A DNA stretch of 23,261 bases from SIG299 sp964541485 (GTDB lineage Bacteria; Bacillota; Clostridia; Lachnospirales; Lachnospiraceae): positions 1 through 23,261 of the forward strand of contig CAZIQL010000037.1 in NCBI GenBank assembly GCA_964541485.1, given 5' to 3'. The stretch's first letter is position 1; each line of letters begins with the position of its first letter. Positions 1 through 6,621 of the stretch are shown here, piece by piece. Below the pieces are notes generated by a model. The model was not told the origin of the DNA, did no database searches, and saw only the letters and a program-made list of their open reading frames with translations. The position numbers were made by a program, and so were the translations under genes.

Positions 1-214
1 CATCCTCCTTGTTGTTATTTGGGTCTGCAGGTGTTTGTGTTGGCTTCGTGGGCGGCTGGCTAATCAGCATCACGGCAAGCCTTCGGTTTTCGGCTTGGAC
101 AGACCATAAAGATTTGTTCAATCTTTCAATCTCTCGCTCAAGCATCTCAATGATGTCTTCCTGTTCTGCACACCGGATCTCATATCCCTGCAGTTCATCC
201 AACTTTTTGCTCAT
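1..214 (-). CDS. Partial small coiled-coil protein (3' end outside window)
   Basis: An open frame runs from ATG at 214 to the window edge, giving 71 residues without a stop. It is preceded by AAAAGGAG at a normal distance (about 223-230). The protein begins MSKKLDELQGYE, continues as a charged heptad-like helix (IIEMLEREIERLNKSL) and ends in a Pro/Thr/Asn-rich stretch (QPPTKPTQTPADP). It looks like a short coiled coil with a disordered tail. I do not recognise a family. A copy of the bipartite intergenic motif (273-316) lies 59 bases upstream and could supply the promoter. An AAGGAGG near the left edge suggests that another minus-strand gene follows closely. Confidence 0.55.
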   Translation of the reverse strand, partial: MSKKLDELQGYEIRCAEQEDIIEMLEREIERLNKSLWSVQAENRRLAVMLISQPPTKPTQTPADPNNNKED

Positions 215-272
215 ACGTTTTTTCTCCTTTTCTTACGTTGAGGGGTTTAAAGGTTGCTTTAGTGGGATAGGG

Positions 273-316
273 ATATTATGTCCATGAAAATTCCGAACTG
301 ACGTTTGTGAGAAAAC
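273..316 (-). promoter_or_regulatory. Bipartite intergenic motif, copy 1
   Basis: ATATTATGT (273-281) and GTGAGAAAAC (307-316) are separated by exactly 25 bases. Read on the minus strand, this is GTTTTCTCAC followed by ACATAATAT. The CATAAT in it resembles a -10 box for the gene at 1-214, and TTTTCTCAC would sit near -43, where a class II activator binds. There is no good -35 box. Four further copies have the same spacing. Confidence 0.6.
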
Positions 317-360
317 GATTTTTATTTTGCAAGTATCCGCCTTAATTTTAGAAAGAAAAA

Positions 361-397
361 TACCAGCCCCGAAGAGCTGGCATTTGTTTGTTTTTAC
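361..397. terminator. Intrinsic terminator, possibly bidirectional
   Basis: CCAGC (363-367) pairs with GCTGG (376-380). On the plus side T-rich sequence follows (TTTGTTTGTTTTT, 383-395). On the minus side TATTTTTCTTTCT follows. The short stem is consistent with termination of minus-strand transcripts before motif copy 1. Confidence 0.5.
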
Positions 398-446
398 CTT
401 CCCCATAATGTCTTTGGCATTGAAAAATATAAGGAGGTAAAAAGAG

Positions 447-665
447 ATGATCCATAGGGACAATATCATTAATTCGCCTAGGTCGACTAAGAATAGTATC
501 GCAACAGATATTAGAAAAAACTTAGCCAGGTATCGTCCTAGAGAAGACTTTTTCTGTTCTGGTCCGCTTCGTAAGCAGTTGATTGATGCTAAATATATTG
601 ATGCAAGCGACAGACCTCGCAGAAGGCAGCTCGAAATTATTCTTGGAATAATCATGAGTGCTTAA
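447..665 (+). CDS. Small basic protein of unknown function
   Basis: This 72-residue ORF has a very good ribosome site, AAGGAGGT (about 431-438), 8 bases before its ATG. It is therefore more than a chance frame, although it is the only plus-strand gene in this otherwise minus-strand array. The protein is Arg/Lys-rich (RKNLARYRPRE, DRPRRRQLE), has one cysteine and no membrane segment, and ends in a short hydrophobic helix (IILGIIMSA). A hairpin with a weakly T-rich tail follows. I do not recognise a family. A weak promoter may lie around CATAAT at 409-414. The overlapping minus-strand frame 233-655 has no ribosome site and was rejected. Confidence 0.6.
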   Translation: MIHRDNIINSPRSTKNSIATDIRKNLARYRPREDFFCSGPLRKQLIDAKYIDASDRPRRRQLEIILGIIMSA

Positions 666-680
666 TTATTCATTGTAAGT

Positions 681-716
681 AGGGGGCGGCTTAGCTGCCT
701 CCTATTATTCTTTTAT
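681..716 (+). terminator. Terminator between convergent genes
   Basis: AGGGGGCGGC (681-690) pairs with GCTGCCTCCT (694-703), giving ten pairs with two G-U wobbles and a TTA loop. TATTATTCTTTTATT follows on the plus side. It lies 15 bases after the small plus-strand gene, and its T-rich tail overlaps the stop codon of the converging minus-strand gene. Confidence 0.55.
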
Positions 717-1310
717 TAGATTGTAACTATAGATTCGTTCATATTGAAGAGATTGAAACCCTATTCGAATACCAACAGTTTTTAGTATTTCGATATCATT
801 GTTTTTTATCGACTCTTTTAATTTATTAATAAGAACGACTATATAATTTGCTGTTAGCTCATAATATCTTTCTTCTGGACAATCTTCAGCTAAATACAGT
901 TCATTGATTTCATCGGTAAAGTTATCTTCTGGTAGCTCGATGTCATAGAACGTACCTTCTTTGTATTTGTAAATTGCATAAGAAATAGCATCTAATGTAA
1001 TATACATGTCTTTAATAGACTCTTTGAAATCCGGATGACCATATTTTATTTTCGGTAGTACATGTTCGACATTTTCAATGAGGATTTCAAGACGTTGTGC
1101 TGTGTCTTCCGGAAGAATAGTATTGTGCATTTTCATAAATGTTTTGGTATGTTCCTCCAGGTCAATCTCTTCATCGCAATCAACGCTATGCTCGAAAATA
1201 AATTCCAAGGCTTCACATAATTCATCTGTAGTATCCATTCCGTTACGTTCTTTCATTTCTATTTTATTAAGCAAGTATTCTGCCTGTTCTTTGTCGGTTC
1301 TGGTTCTCAT
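705..1310 (-). CDS. Acidic helical protein of unknown function
   Basis: The product is 201 residues, with ATG at 1310 preceded by AAGGAGGT 7 bases upstream. It is strongly acidic and predicted helical (DCDEEIDLEEHTKTF, IELPEDNFTDEINELYLAEDCPEE), with no signal peptide and no membrane segment. No catalytic motif is visible. It sits alone between motif copies 1 and 2; the -10-like CATAAT of copy 2 is about 33 bases before its start, so it is probably its own transcription unit. Its neighbours (Fic, HipA-like kinase, Panacea-like protein) suggest a defence, toxin-antitoxin or effector role, but nothing in the sequence itself shows one. An acidic nucleic-acid mimic or an antitoxin-type protein is conceivable. 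Confidence 0.75.
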   Translation of the reverse strand: MRTRTDKEQAEYLLNKIEMKERNGMDTTDELCEALEFIFEHSVDCDEEIDLEEHTKTFMKMHNTILPEDTAQRLEILIENVEHVLPKIKYGHPDFKESIKDMYITLDAISYAIYKYKEGTFYDIELPEDNFTDEINELYLAEDCPEERYYELTANYIVVLINKLKESIKNNDIEILKTVGIRIGFQSLQYERIYSYNLIKE

Positions 1311-1341
1311 TGGCTAACCTCCTTCGCTGAATTTCTTAAGC

Positions 1342-1385
1342 ATATTATGTCCACAAAAGTGTTATCGAGGGAGTTGTGAGAAAAC
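1342..1385 (-). promoter_or_regulatory. Bipartite intergenic motif, copy 2
   Basis: ATATTATGT (1342-1350), 25 bases, then GTGAGAAAAC (1376-1385). On the minus strand the CATAAT would place a transcription start just upstream of the ribosome site of the 201-residue gene. The GTGAG half touches the T-tract of the preceding gene's terminator. Confidence 0.65.
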
Positions 1386-1425
1386 AAAAAGTTCACAAGA
1401 CGGCACTAAATGCTATCTTGTGAAC
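1386..1425 (-). terminator. Intrinsic terminator of the membrane-protein gene
   Basis: On the minus strand GTTCACAAGA (1425-1416) pairs with TCTTGTGAAC (1400-1391), a perfect 10-bp stem. It is followed by TTTTTGTTTT. The stop codon of the 420-residue gene lies 8 bases before it. Confidence 0.85.
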
Positions 1426-1433
1426 CTAAATTC

Positions 1434-2696
1434 TTATAACATATCATCGTTGCTTACAGGCGTTTGGTTTTGTTCTGTTTCGGTATCTTCATTTCCCGTA
1501 TCTTCAGAAGGAACCGGCGTAATAGAAAGAGTATTTGCGAGAGCTTCTGTCGGAGTTGCTTCTGGTGTCGTTGAGACCGGTGTTACTTCATTTGGAGTCG
1601 GCACATTGACATCTACAGAAATGTTTGCATCATATTGAGGCTGATTAGTATTAATATTTTTTTCCGGCTTATATGTTATAGCAGCAAAAATCATAATTAC
1701 TATTAAAATAGCATCAATATTGATTATAAAAAGATGTTTAATGATGTTCTTTTTTATCCATTCTTTTGACAACATAATTGATTGATTGTCTTCTTCAGAA
1801 TTTCGTTCTCTGATTTTGGTTATGTAATCAAACATTATAGCTATGATATTTATACAAACAAAACCTACTATTGTTGCAATTATAAAAAGCTTATGTATAT
1901 TTGTAGAACTTACACTTTCTAGTACAGAAGAAGAATAAATCAATCCACCAACTATAGTAAGAACAATACCTGCAAAAATACCAAGAATAGTCACATTGGA
2001 TTCTGAAACTTTAGCCATTAATTCGTTCATTTTTTCGGTAACAGCAGAATCTGCTTCTTCACATGCAGCTGTTTTCGCTGCAGTTGATGCTTCTTTTGCC
2101 ATCGCAACTGCTACTTCGGCTTGAACTTTTGCATCTTTTGTTGCATCTTCAACAGCCTTTTCGGAAGCTGTTTTTACAGTTTTTAAAGCATCTTCCATTT
2201 GTTCTTCAAAATTCTTTTTTGCCGAGGTTAACAAATCATATTCGGTATCTTGAAATTGTATTTTATAAAATTCGCCAAAAAAACGATATTGATCACTAAT
2301 TTCCTGAACTAAATTGAGAGTAAAACTGAGTAACGAAGGTAAAGCAAGTGCATTATTTCTATTAATAATCCTGTAATAGTCTTCAATAAGAACGCAGTAT
2401 ACCGTAAATCCTCCGTCACTATCAAATGCAAAGGGATATGAAAGATTTTTATCTTTATTCGATTTATATTTTCGAACATATTGTAAAACTTTGTCAATAA
2501 CAATAGTACGTATCTTATATTTCTCGCTAAAACCATTCTTTTTTAGTTTTCTGATTTCTTTTGGCGTAAGATGTTCAATGTAATGAAAAGTTTTTTCTAT
2601 ATCTAAAACATCTTCCCCCGCAAAAATAATGTCACATAATTCAGATATTAGTTCTTCAATGTCGCGCTCATTTATCTCTTGTTCAATATCAGGCAT
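1434..2696 (-). CDS. Membrane protein with coiled coil; possible toxin partner of the Panacea-like protein
   Basis: The product is 420 residues, with ATG at 2696 behind AAGGAG. Four parts can be seen: a soluble N-terminal domain (about 1-165); an Ala/Glu/Lys-rich coiled coil (about 165-230); three hydrophobic helices near 236-260, 268-290 and 324-344; and a low-complexity Thr/Pro/Glu-rich tail (VTPVSTTPEATPTEA) to the end. There is no signal peptide and no enzymatic motif. The gene starts 11 bases after the stop of the upstream Panacea-like gene, so the two form an operon. Panacea-domain antitoxins are known to pair with many unrelated toxins, including membrane-acting ones, which makes this a candidate toxin. 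That is inference from position only; a structural or surface role is possible. Confidence 0.75.
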   Translation of the reverse strand: MPDIEQEINERDIEELISELCDIIFAGEDVLDIEKTFHYIEHLTPKEIRKLKKNGFSEKYKIRTIVIDKVLQYVRKYKSNKDKNLSYPFAFDSDGGFTVYCVLIEDYYRIINRNNALALPSLLSFTLNLVQEISDQYRFFGEFYKIQFQDTEYDLLTSAKKNFEEQMEDALKTVKTASEKAVEDATKDAKVQAEVAVAMAKEASTAAKTAACEEADSAVTEKMNELMAKVSESNVTILGIFAGIVLTIVGGLIYSSSVLESVSSTNIHKLFIIATIVGFVCINIIAIMFDYITKIRERNSEEDNQSIMLSKEWIKKNIIKHLFIINIDAILIVIMIFAAITYKPEKNINTNQPQYDANISVDVNVPTPNEVTPVSTTPEATPTEALANTLSITPVPSEDTGNEDTETEQNQTPVSNDDML

Positions 2697-2707
2697 TACC
2701 TATCTCC

Positions 2708-3409
2708 TTATAAAGAAAGTAAGAAGTCAATTAGTTTGGTTTCCGTAATTTCGCTAGAAAAGCTTTCTTTATCCAATAATCGAATCTTTGATAAATCAAT
2801 TTTTCCATTATCATCGGAGATTCCTTCAATATTAACGATCGGTGACAAACATTTTCCAAGCGACTCGGCAGATAGCGCGCCAAAATTTCTGAAAACTATT
2901 TCTATACTGGTTCTAATATTATCATCTAACGTTCCCGTTTCACTTTTTATAGCGTCATCTGCACATAAATCGTCGTTAATGTAAACAGCTCCATCTTCAT
3001 ATGAAAATTTCACATAAGTTGCTATATCAGCTGCAGAATTCATACTTTCGATAACGGCACCGCAATTTTTATATTTATAAACATCTTCTTTAAATAGCAA
3101 AATATCTTCTCGCGCATATTTTAATGCAACAATTGCCAATAATTTTGCGAGCTTTATTCTTGTACATGAATATTTTTGTCCTGTTTTATCGAACAACCAT
3201 TTCATATACTTCACTGCATCTTCCAGCTTTATGTCCCTTTTTTTCATATGTATACCCTTCCTATGAGCACCAAAATAGTACTCGTTGTGCTGAGTGAAGT
3301 GCTTGTCCAACTCCGCACCGTCTCGTAAATTATTTTTCGCTTCGTTTTTAATATCTTCTTGACAAAGATATAACGAATTTATTGTAATATTGAAATATTG
3401 ATTTGTCAA
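2708..3409 (-). CDS. Panacea (SocA-like, DUF4065) domain protein, probable
   Basis: The 233-residue frame starts at TTG (3409) behind GGAGGAG. An ATG at 3247 behind AGGAAGGG is an alternative start giving about 179 residues. From about residue 60 the pattern LEDAVKYMKWLF...TRIKLAKLLAIVALKYARED...LFKEDVYKYKNCGAVIESM resembles the Panacea fold: a helix, then a K-L-x-K-L-L helix, then an LF-x-[ED] segment followed by an aromatic and Gly-x-Val. The usual YGPV is degenerate here. Panacea proteins act as promiscuous antitoxins (PanA) or protease adaptors (SocA). The membrane-protein gene follows 11 bases later. The family call is from memory of the motif pattern, at moderate confidence; the reading frame itself is secure. 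Confidence 0.6.
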   Translation of the reverse strand: MTNQYFNITINSLYLCQEDIKNEAKNNLRDGAELDKHFTQHNEYYFGAHRKGIHMKKRDIKLEDAVKYMKWLFDKTGQKYSCTRIKLAKLLAIVALKYAREDILLFKEDVYKYKNCGAVIESMNSAADIATYVKFSYEDGAVYINDDLCADDAIKSETGTLDDNIRTSIEIVFRNFGALSAESLGKCLSPIVNIEGISDDNGKIDLSKIRLLDKESFSSEITETKLIDFLLSL

Positions 3410-3568
3410 TAAAAATCTCCTCCAATCCTTGATTCTACAAGGGTTTGCGACGTTTTCTGCCCTTTTTTCATTATACTACATATTTCCTTTTCAAAAGAGA
3501 TTCAACTTTTTGGAAATTGAAACATTTGATATTGAAAATTTTCCACATATCGTCAAGACCTGTCATTT

Positions 3569-3612
3569 ATATTATGTGGAAATTATATTTGTGCAGAGTG
3601 TTGTGAGAAAAT
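3569..3612 (-). promoter_or_regulatory. Bipartite intergenic motif, copy 3
   Basis: ATATTATGT (3569-3577), 25 bases, then GTGAGAAAAT (3603-3612). It lies between the Fic terminator and the Panacea-like gene. A second -10-like TATAAT lies closer to that gene (on the minus strand, about 3475-3470), so two promoters are possible. Confidence 0.6.
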
Positions 3613-3613
3613 G

Positions 3614-3646
3614 AAAAAAGAAGGACCTTTCGCAATTGAAAGGTCC
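3614..3646 (-). terminator. Intrinsic terminator of the Fic gene
   Basis: On the minus strand GGACCTTTC (3646-3638) pairs with GAAAGGTCC (3631-3623), and TTCTTTTTT follows. The same GGACCTTTC stem, slightly diverged, ends the HipA-like gene at 4754-4785. Confidence 0.88.
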
Positions 3647-3657
3647 ATATAACAGTT

Positions 3658-4386
3658 TTATTCATCGTCGCCTATTTCGGGTTCAGATTCTTCCAATTCT
3701 GGAAGGAGTATTCCGAAATTTTTCATTCTATCCCGTTCTTCATTCGCTCTTTCTTCTATATACTTTGCAAATCCGCAAATATCCTGTCTTGCCAAAAAGT
3801 TCATATATTTAGCCCGGTCTTCCAATGGAATTACCATTGGGGGATATCCGTGACGCAGGAGTTCTTTTGTGATAAGGATTCTGCCTGTTCTTCCATTGCC
3901 GTCGGAAAATGGATGAATGCGTTCGAAGCCAATATGCAGTTCTGCTAATTTATAAAAAATATCTTCAGAAGAATTACGATAGTTATACAGCAGTTCCTGT
4001 ATTAACTGGGGGATATAAGGAGCTTCCGGAGGAATATGTTCTGCTCCTCGGATGAAAACAGGGGCTTTTCTGAAGCCATCGATTTCGTTGATGTTTTTAT
4101 TGATATATATCGCAATGTCTTTCATGAGACCGCTGGACAATTCTTCTTCTAAATTCTGGAGTACATAATTTAAGGCATATTTTAAGTTGATTGCTTCATA
4201 GATTTCTCTTGGTTTTGCTGTAATCGTCATATCATTCTGATTAAAAACAATCGAATAGGTTTCTGCATAGGAAATCGTATTTCCTTCGATTGCATTGGAA
4301 TGATAAATGCTTCTGGTTATAAAATCTTCAAAATATGGATTATTCCGTCTTATTTTATCATAAATATCTTTATTTTTAATACCCAT
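3658..4386 (-). CDS. fic: Fic-domain AMP-transferase, class II (N-terminal inhibitory helix)
   Basis: The product is 242 residues from ATG 4386; a GTG immediately upstream (4389) is an alternative start. The Fic signature HPFSDGNGRTGR is complete at about 158-169. It includes the catalytic His, the Asp that binds the metal and the Gly-Asn-Gly-Arg phosphate loop. Near the N terminus SNAIEG (about 30-35) fits the inhibitory (S/T)xxxE(G/N) motif, so this is a self-inhibited class II enzyme. Such proteins transfer AMP (sometimes other nucleotide parts) to protein hydroxyls and act as toxins, effectors or regulators. The target is not apparent. The protein ends EPEIGDDE, a tail shared with sequence just past the stop of the HipA-like gene. 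Motif copy 4 lies upstream, as does a good extended -10 (TGGTATAAT on the minus strand, about 4429-4421). The length is normal for short class II Fic proteins. Confidence 0.93.
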   Translation of the reverse strand: MGIKNKDIYDKIRRNNPYFEDFITRSIYHSNAIEGNTISYAETYSIVFNQNDMTITAKPREIYEAINLKYALNYVLQNLEEELSSGLMKDIAIYINKNINEIDGFRKAPVFIRGAEHIPPEAPYIPQLIQELLYNYRNSSEDIFYKLAELHIGFERIHPFSDGNGRTGRILITKELLRHGYPPMVIPLEDRAKYMNFLARQDICGFAKYIEERANEERDRMKNFGILLPELEESEPEIGDDE

Positions 4387-4491
4387 CACAAGTTCCCCTT
4401 TTATTCTTTTTAATGCACCTATTATACCAGAAATTTTATGATAAGTACAGAGGGCGTCTTAGTCTCAACATCTGTTAATCAGTGCTTGTTT

Positions 4492-4535
4492 ATATTATGT
4501 AGAAAGTATTTTTAATTAGCATACTGTGAGAAAAC
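4492..4535 (-). promoter_or_regulatory. Bipartite intergenic motif, copy 4
   Basis: ATATTATGT (4492-4500), 25 bases, then GTGAGAAAAC (4526-4535). It is the left end of long repeat A. A GTGAGAA/TTCTCAC dyad (4526-4532 and 4558-4564), again separated by 25 bases, links it to the divergent plus-strand promoter. Confidence 0.65.
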
Positions 4536-4549
4536 GATTTTAACACTCC

Positions 4550-4578
4550 TTGCAAAATTCTCACCCCACCTGTATAAT
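4550..4578 (+). promoter_or_regulatory. Sigma-A-type promoter inside repeat A
   Basis: TTGCAA (4550-4555), a 17-base spacer, and TATAAT (4573-4578). It fires away from the Fic gene towards the convergent terminator at 4754-4785. A transcript would be about 200 nt with no good ORF, so it is a candidate small RNA. TTCTCAC lies in the spacer. Confidence 0.6.
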
Positions 4579-4753
4579 AATGTCACGACAGCAAAGGGTA
4601 ATCAAATAACTAAACGTACACAATGGTTAATAATGTAATGATAATTGTATTTAATAATGTATGTTTTCAAAAAACGTACATAACCCTACAAGTTAAGTAA
4701 ACATCATACTTGGAGAAGATTAACCTGCTTGCGTTTTGCTCTAATCATATGAC

Positions 4754-4785
4754 AAAAGGACCTTTCAATTATGAGAGGTCCTTTT
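4754..4785. terminator. Bidirectional terminator of the HipA-like gene
   Basis: AAAAGGACCTTTC (4754-4766) pairs with GAGAGGTCCTTTT (4773-4785) with one mismatch and a six-base loop. A/T tracts on both sides allow termination in both directions: the kinase operon from the right and the repeat A transcript from the left. Confidence 0.8.
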
Positions 4786-4795
4786 CTGGCGATTT

Positions 4796-4867
4796 TTACT
4801 CGTCATCTCCAATTTCCGGTCCATTATCAATAGGATTTTCACGCCCCATTTGATCTATCGGATCTGC
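4796..4867 (-). other. In-frame 3' extension of the HipA-like gene beyond its stop
   Basis: Directly after the TAA at 4870-4868 the same frame stays open for 23 codons to a second TAA, beginning ADPIDQMGREN and ending GPEIGDDE. The last seven codons plus stop match the 3' end of the Fic gene, with all differences at synonymous positions. The kinase therefore probably once ended in the same PEIGDDE tail and has acquired a nonsense codon, unless that codon is read through. Confidence 0.7.
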
Positions 4868-5917
4868 TTATTCAAAAGGGATGTCATCAGGATCTATATA
4901 AGTTGTCCCATCAGAGGAAATGTTGTTTTGATGACTAACATCCTGGCATAATTCCATTTTCTTGGCTTTTTCATAAGCAGGAATTAGAAGCTGCTCCATT
5001 CGAACTCTCATAGTTTCGATGAAGTAGCACTTTTGGTATGGAGCACAAACATCGATATTACCAGCTTTTTCTGGAATATCTTCTATGAGTTGTTCAATTT
5101 CGGTTTGCTTTTCTTGAATTAAAGGAATATTTCTCTTTAAAGCAGCTCGGAATTCAGGATATTGCATAGCATGTTCTATGAAATCTGCAGCATTTAATTG
5201 TTTCATGCTTTCAGGATTATTGAATTCTTTTTCAATGCCATAAATGGTTCTGAAATTTGTTGAAGATTCCAATATTTTATCTGGTTGTATAGCGCGAATA
5301 TATTTTTCTTTATCTGCTTTATCGATAAAGCTGCCTCCGTTGTCGAAAATAGGCGCAAGTACATCCTTTCCATTTCCGCTTCGAAGAATTCCCCAGTTTC
5401 CGCTGTTTCGATCTCCGTTTTTTATATACAGGTCGACTACACACATGTCCCAAAATCGCTCATTAAGACCTTCAACTGCTGTTAAAATGTCGTTGTACTG
5501 AAGATGGAGTAACATTTCATTTAGGTTGATAACATGATCACCAGTTCCTGCAAAAGTCCTATCCAACTGTTCCGACAACTGTTCATTTGCAAAGTTTTTA
5601 ATTGTACGTATCTCGACTAATCGTACGCTATCATCACAAAAATCTTTACATGCCACTACAAGTTTATTGTTTCGTAAGCCTAACATGGTTTCGTGTACTG
5701 GGTATCCTAAAAAACCGTAAATATGGCTTCCGATAAATTCATTTAATGGTGATGTTGTGTACGAAATGGGAACATTACGCATGCCGTTTGTTTTCTTCGG
5801 ATATTTTATGATCCATCTTTCACCGTCAATTATGACACCGTCTTTTCTTCCGGCCAATCCACCGTATGTTCCGTTTCGATCGCTAAGCTGACAATTGTTG
5901 AAATCGTGTATTATCAT
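4868..5917 (-). CDS. HipA/CtkA-like protein kinase
   Basis: I chose ATG 5917 as the start (349 residues). GAGGAGGT precedes it, and its ATG overlaps the TGA of the small upstream gene (ATGA). An earlier in-frame ATG at 5947 is less likely. Kinase features of the HipA/CtkA type, with approximate positions: a Gly-rich loop (NGTYGGLAGRKDG), the ATP-binding Lys in WIIKYPK (38), Glu in SPLNEFIGS (60), the catalytic loop NGDRNSGNWG (Asp169, Asn174), and the metal-binding DNG in PIFDNGGSF (192). The HipA family are Ser/Thr kinases and often toxins; Helicobacter CtkA is a related exported kinase. The C-terminal half is helical and of unknown role. The frame stops at DPDDIPFE, but a conserved tail continues beyond the stop (4796-4867). 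No HipB-type HTH partner is present; the 72-residue upstream protein is the only candidate. Confidence 0.85.
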   Translation of the reverse strand: MIIHDFNNCQLSDRNGTYGGLAGRKDGVIIDGERWIIKYPKKTNGMRNVPISYTTSPLNEFIGSHIYGFLGYPVHETMLGLRNNKLVVACKDFCDDSVRLVEIRTIKNFANEQLSEQLDRTFAGTGDHVINLNEMLLHLQYNDILTAVEGLNERFWDMCVVDLYIKNGDRNSGNWGILRSGNGKDVLAPIFDNGGSFIDKADKEKYIRAIQPDKILESSTNFRTIYGIEKEFNNPESMKQLNAADFIEHAMQYPEFRAALKRNIPLIQEKQTEIEQLIEDIPEKAGNIDVCAPYQKCYFIETMRVRMEQLLIPAYEKAKKMELCQDVSHQNNISSDGTTYIDPDDIPFE

Positions 5918-6132
5918 GATCTGTACCTCCTCATAAGAATATCCCATTGGTGTGCGCTAATACGTCCGTTTTGACACATTAATTTCGCACCAATATCAAT
6001 TGCTTCTACGCAATTGTCGTATGCCACGTAGTTTTCGTTGTTATCATGTTCCTCGGCTTCTTTTAATAAATTAACATAGTCTGGTAGAAACTTATCCATG
6101 AAATCGATTTTTACCGAGTAATCTACATACAT
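5914..6132 (-). CDS. Small acidic helical protein coupled to the HipA-like kinase
   Basis: The product is 72 residues, with ATG at 6132 behind AAAGGAG. It begins MYVDYSVKIDFMDKF and is rich in Glu/Asp in the middle (LLKEAEEHDNNENYVAYDN), with a basic end (ILMRRYRS). There is no HTH and no membrane segment. The stop TGA overlaps the ATG of the kinase gene, so translation is coupled and the two products probably act together. It could be an antitoxin-like partner, chaperone or adaptor. I do not recognise a family. A lone ATATTATGT (6155-6163) lies just upstream, giving CATAAT on the minus strand close to the start. Confidence 0.75.
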   Translation of the reverse strand: MYVDYSVKIDFMDKFLPDYVNLLKEAEEHDNNENYVAYDNCVEAIDIGAKLMCQNGRISAHQWDILMRRYRS

Positions 6133-6284
6133 ATACTCACGCTCCTTTCAATATATATTATGTTAATCGTCAAAATAAACAATTTTACAATATCATTTTC
6201 TCCTTTAAGTATACAGCAAGTTTGTGGATTTGTTAATAGTTTATTACGCTTTCCTGTTTCGGCGCTCCTTTGTATTTATACTTA

Positions 6285-6328
6285 TATTATGTGGTAATTG
6301 TATTTAATTAGCATACTGTGAGAAAACA
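6285..6328 (-). promoter_or_regulatory. Bipartite intergenic motif, copy 5
   Basis: ATATTATGT (6285-6293), 25 bases, then GTGAGAAAAC (6319-6328). It is the last copy before the core chromosome and starts long repeat B. GTGAGAA at 6319-6325 is again paired with TTCTCAC at 6351-6357, 25 bases apart. Confidence 0.65.
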
Positions 6329-6342
6329 AATTTAACACTTCT

Positions 6343-6371
6343 TGCAAAATTCTCACCTCACCTGTATAATA
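6343..6371 (+). promoter_or_regulatory. Sigma-A-type promoter inside repeat B
   Basis: TTGCAA (6343-6348), a 17-base spacer, and TATAAT (6366-6371), in the same arrangement as in copy A. It points to rqcP, 250 bases away, and could drive the rqcP-yabP-yabQ-divIC genes through a long leader. Confidence 0.55.
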
Positions 6372-6621
6372 TCCCATGACAGCGAAGAGGTATCAAATAA
6401 CTAAATGTACACAATGGTTAATAAGGTAATGGTAATTGTACTTAATAATGTATGCTTTATAAAAAACGTACATAACCTTAAAAGTTAAGTAAACATCATA
6501 CTTTGAAGTCATTAACCAAGTTGTATTCAAAAAATTTAGTTATCGGGATTTCCCGGCAGCCTTTTTTCAAAGCTGCTTATCTGGCAGCGAGGAGCATAGG
6601 TTTACCAAAGGAGAGAAGAGT

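Larger units (their letters stand above)
4492..4725. repeat. Long intergenic repeat, copy A (~234 bp)
   Basis: The 406-base gap 4390-4795 between the Fic and kinase genes is mostly this repeat, which matches 6285-6517 over its whole length by eye. Blocks shared exactly include TTAATTAGCATACTGTGAG, TACACAATGGTTAATAA and GTTAAGTAAACATCATACTT. It starts at ATATTATGT and contains a plus-strand promoter and two CGTACA boxes (CGTACACAA and CGTACATAA). No ORF of note lies in it. It may be a mobile or recombination-derived unit, or a regulatory or RNA unit. Confidence 0.85.
6285..6517. repeat. Long intergenic repeat, copy B (~233 bp)
   Basis: This fills much of the 489-base gap 6133-6621. It aligns with copy A along its whole length, with scattered substitutions and small indels. 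It ends about 100 bases before rqcP, at the edge of the accessory array. The remaining sequence to 6621 holds a small CGGG/CCCG hairpin and three GGCAGC/GCTGC-like words but no gene. Confidence 0.85.

Noticed and set aside
233..655. Minus-strand 140-residue frame
   Set aside because: No ribosome site; it overlaps the plus-strand gene with an excellent one and spans a terminator.
6155..6163. Sixth copy of the bipartite motif
   Set aside because: ATATTATGT is present but no GTGAGAAAA follows at the fixed distance; only a half-site.
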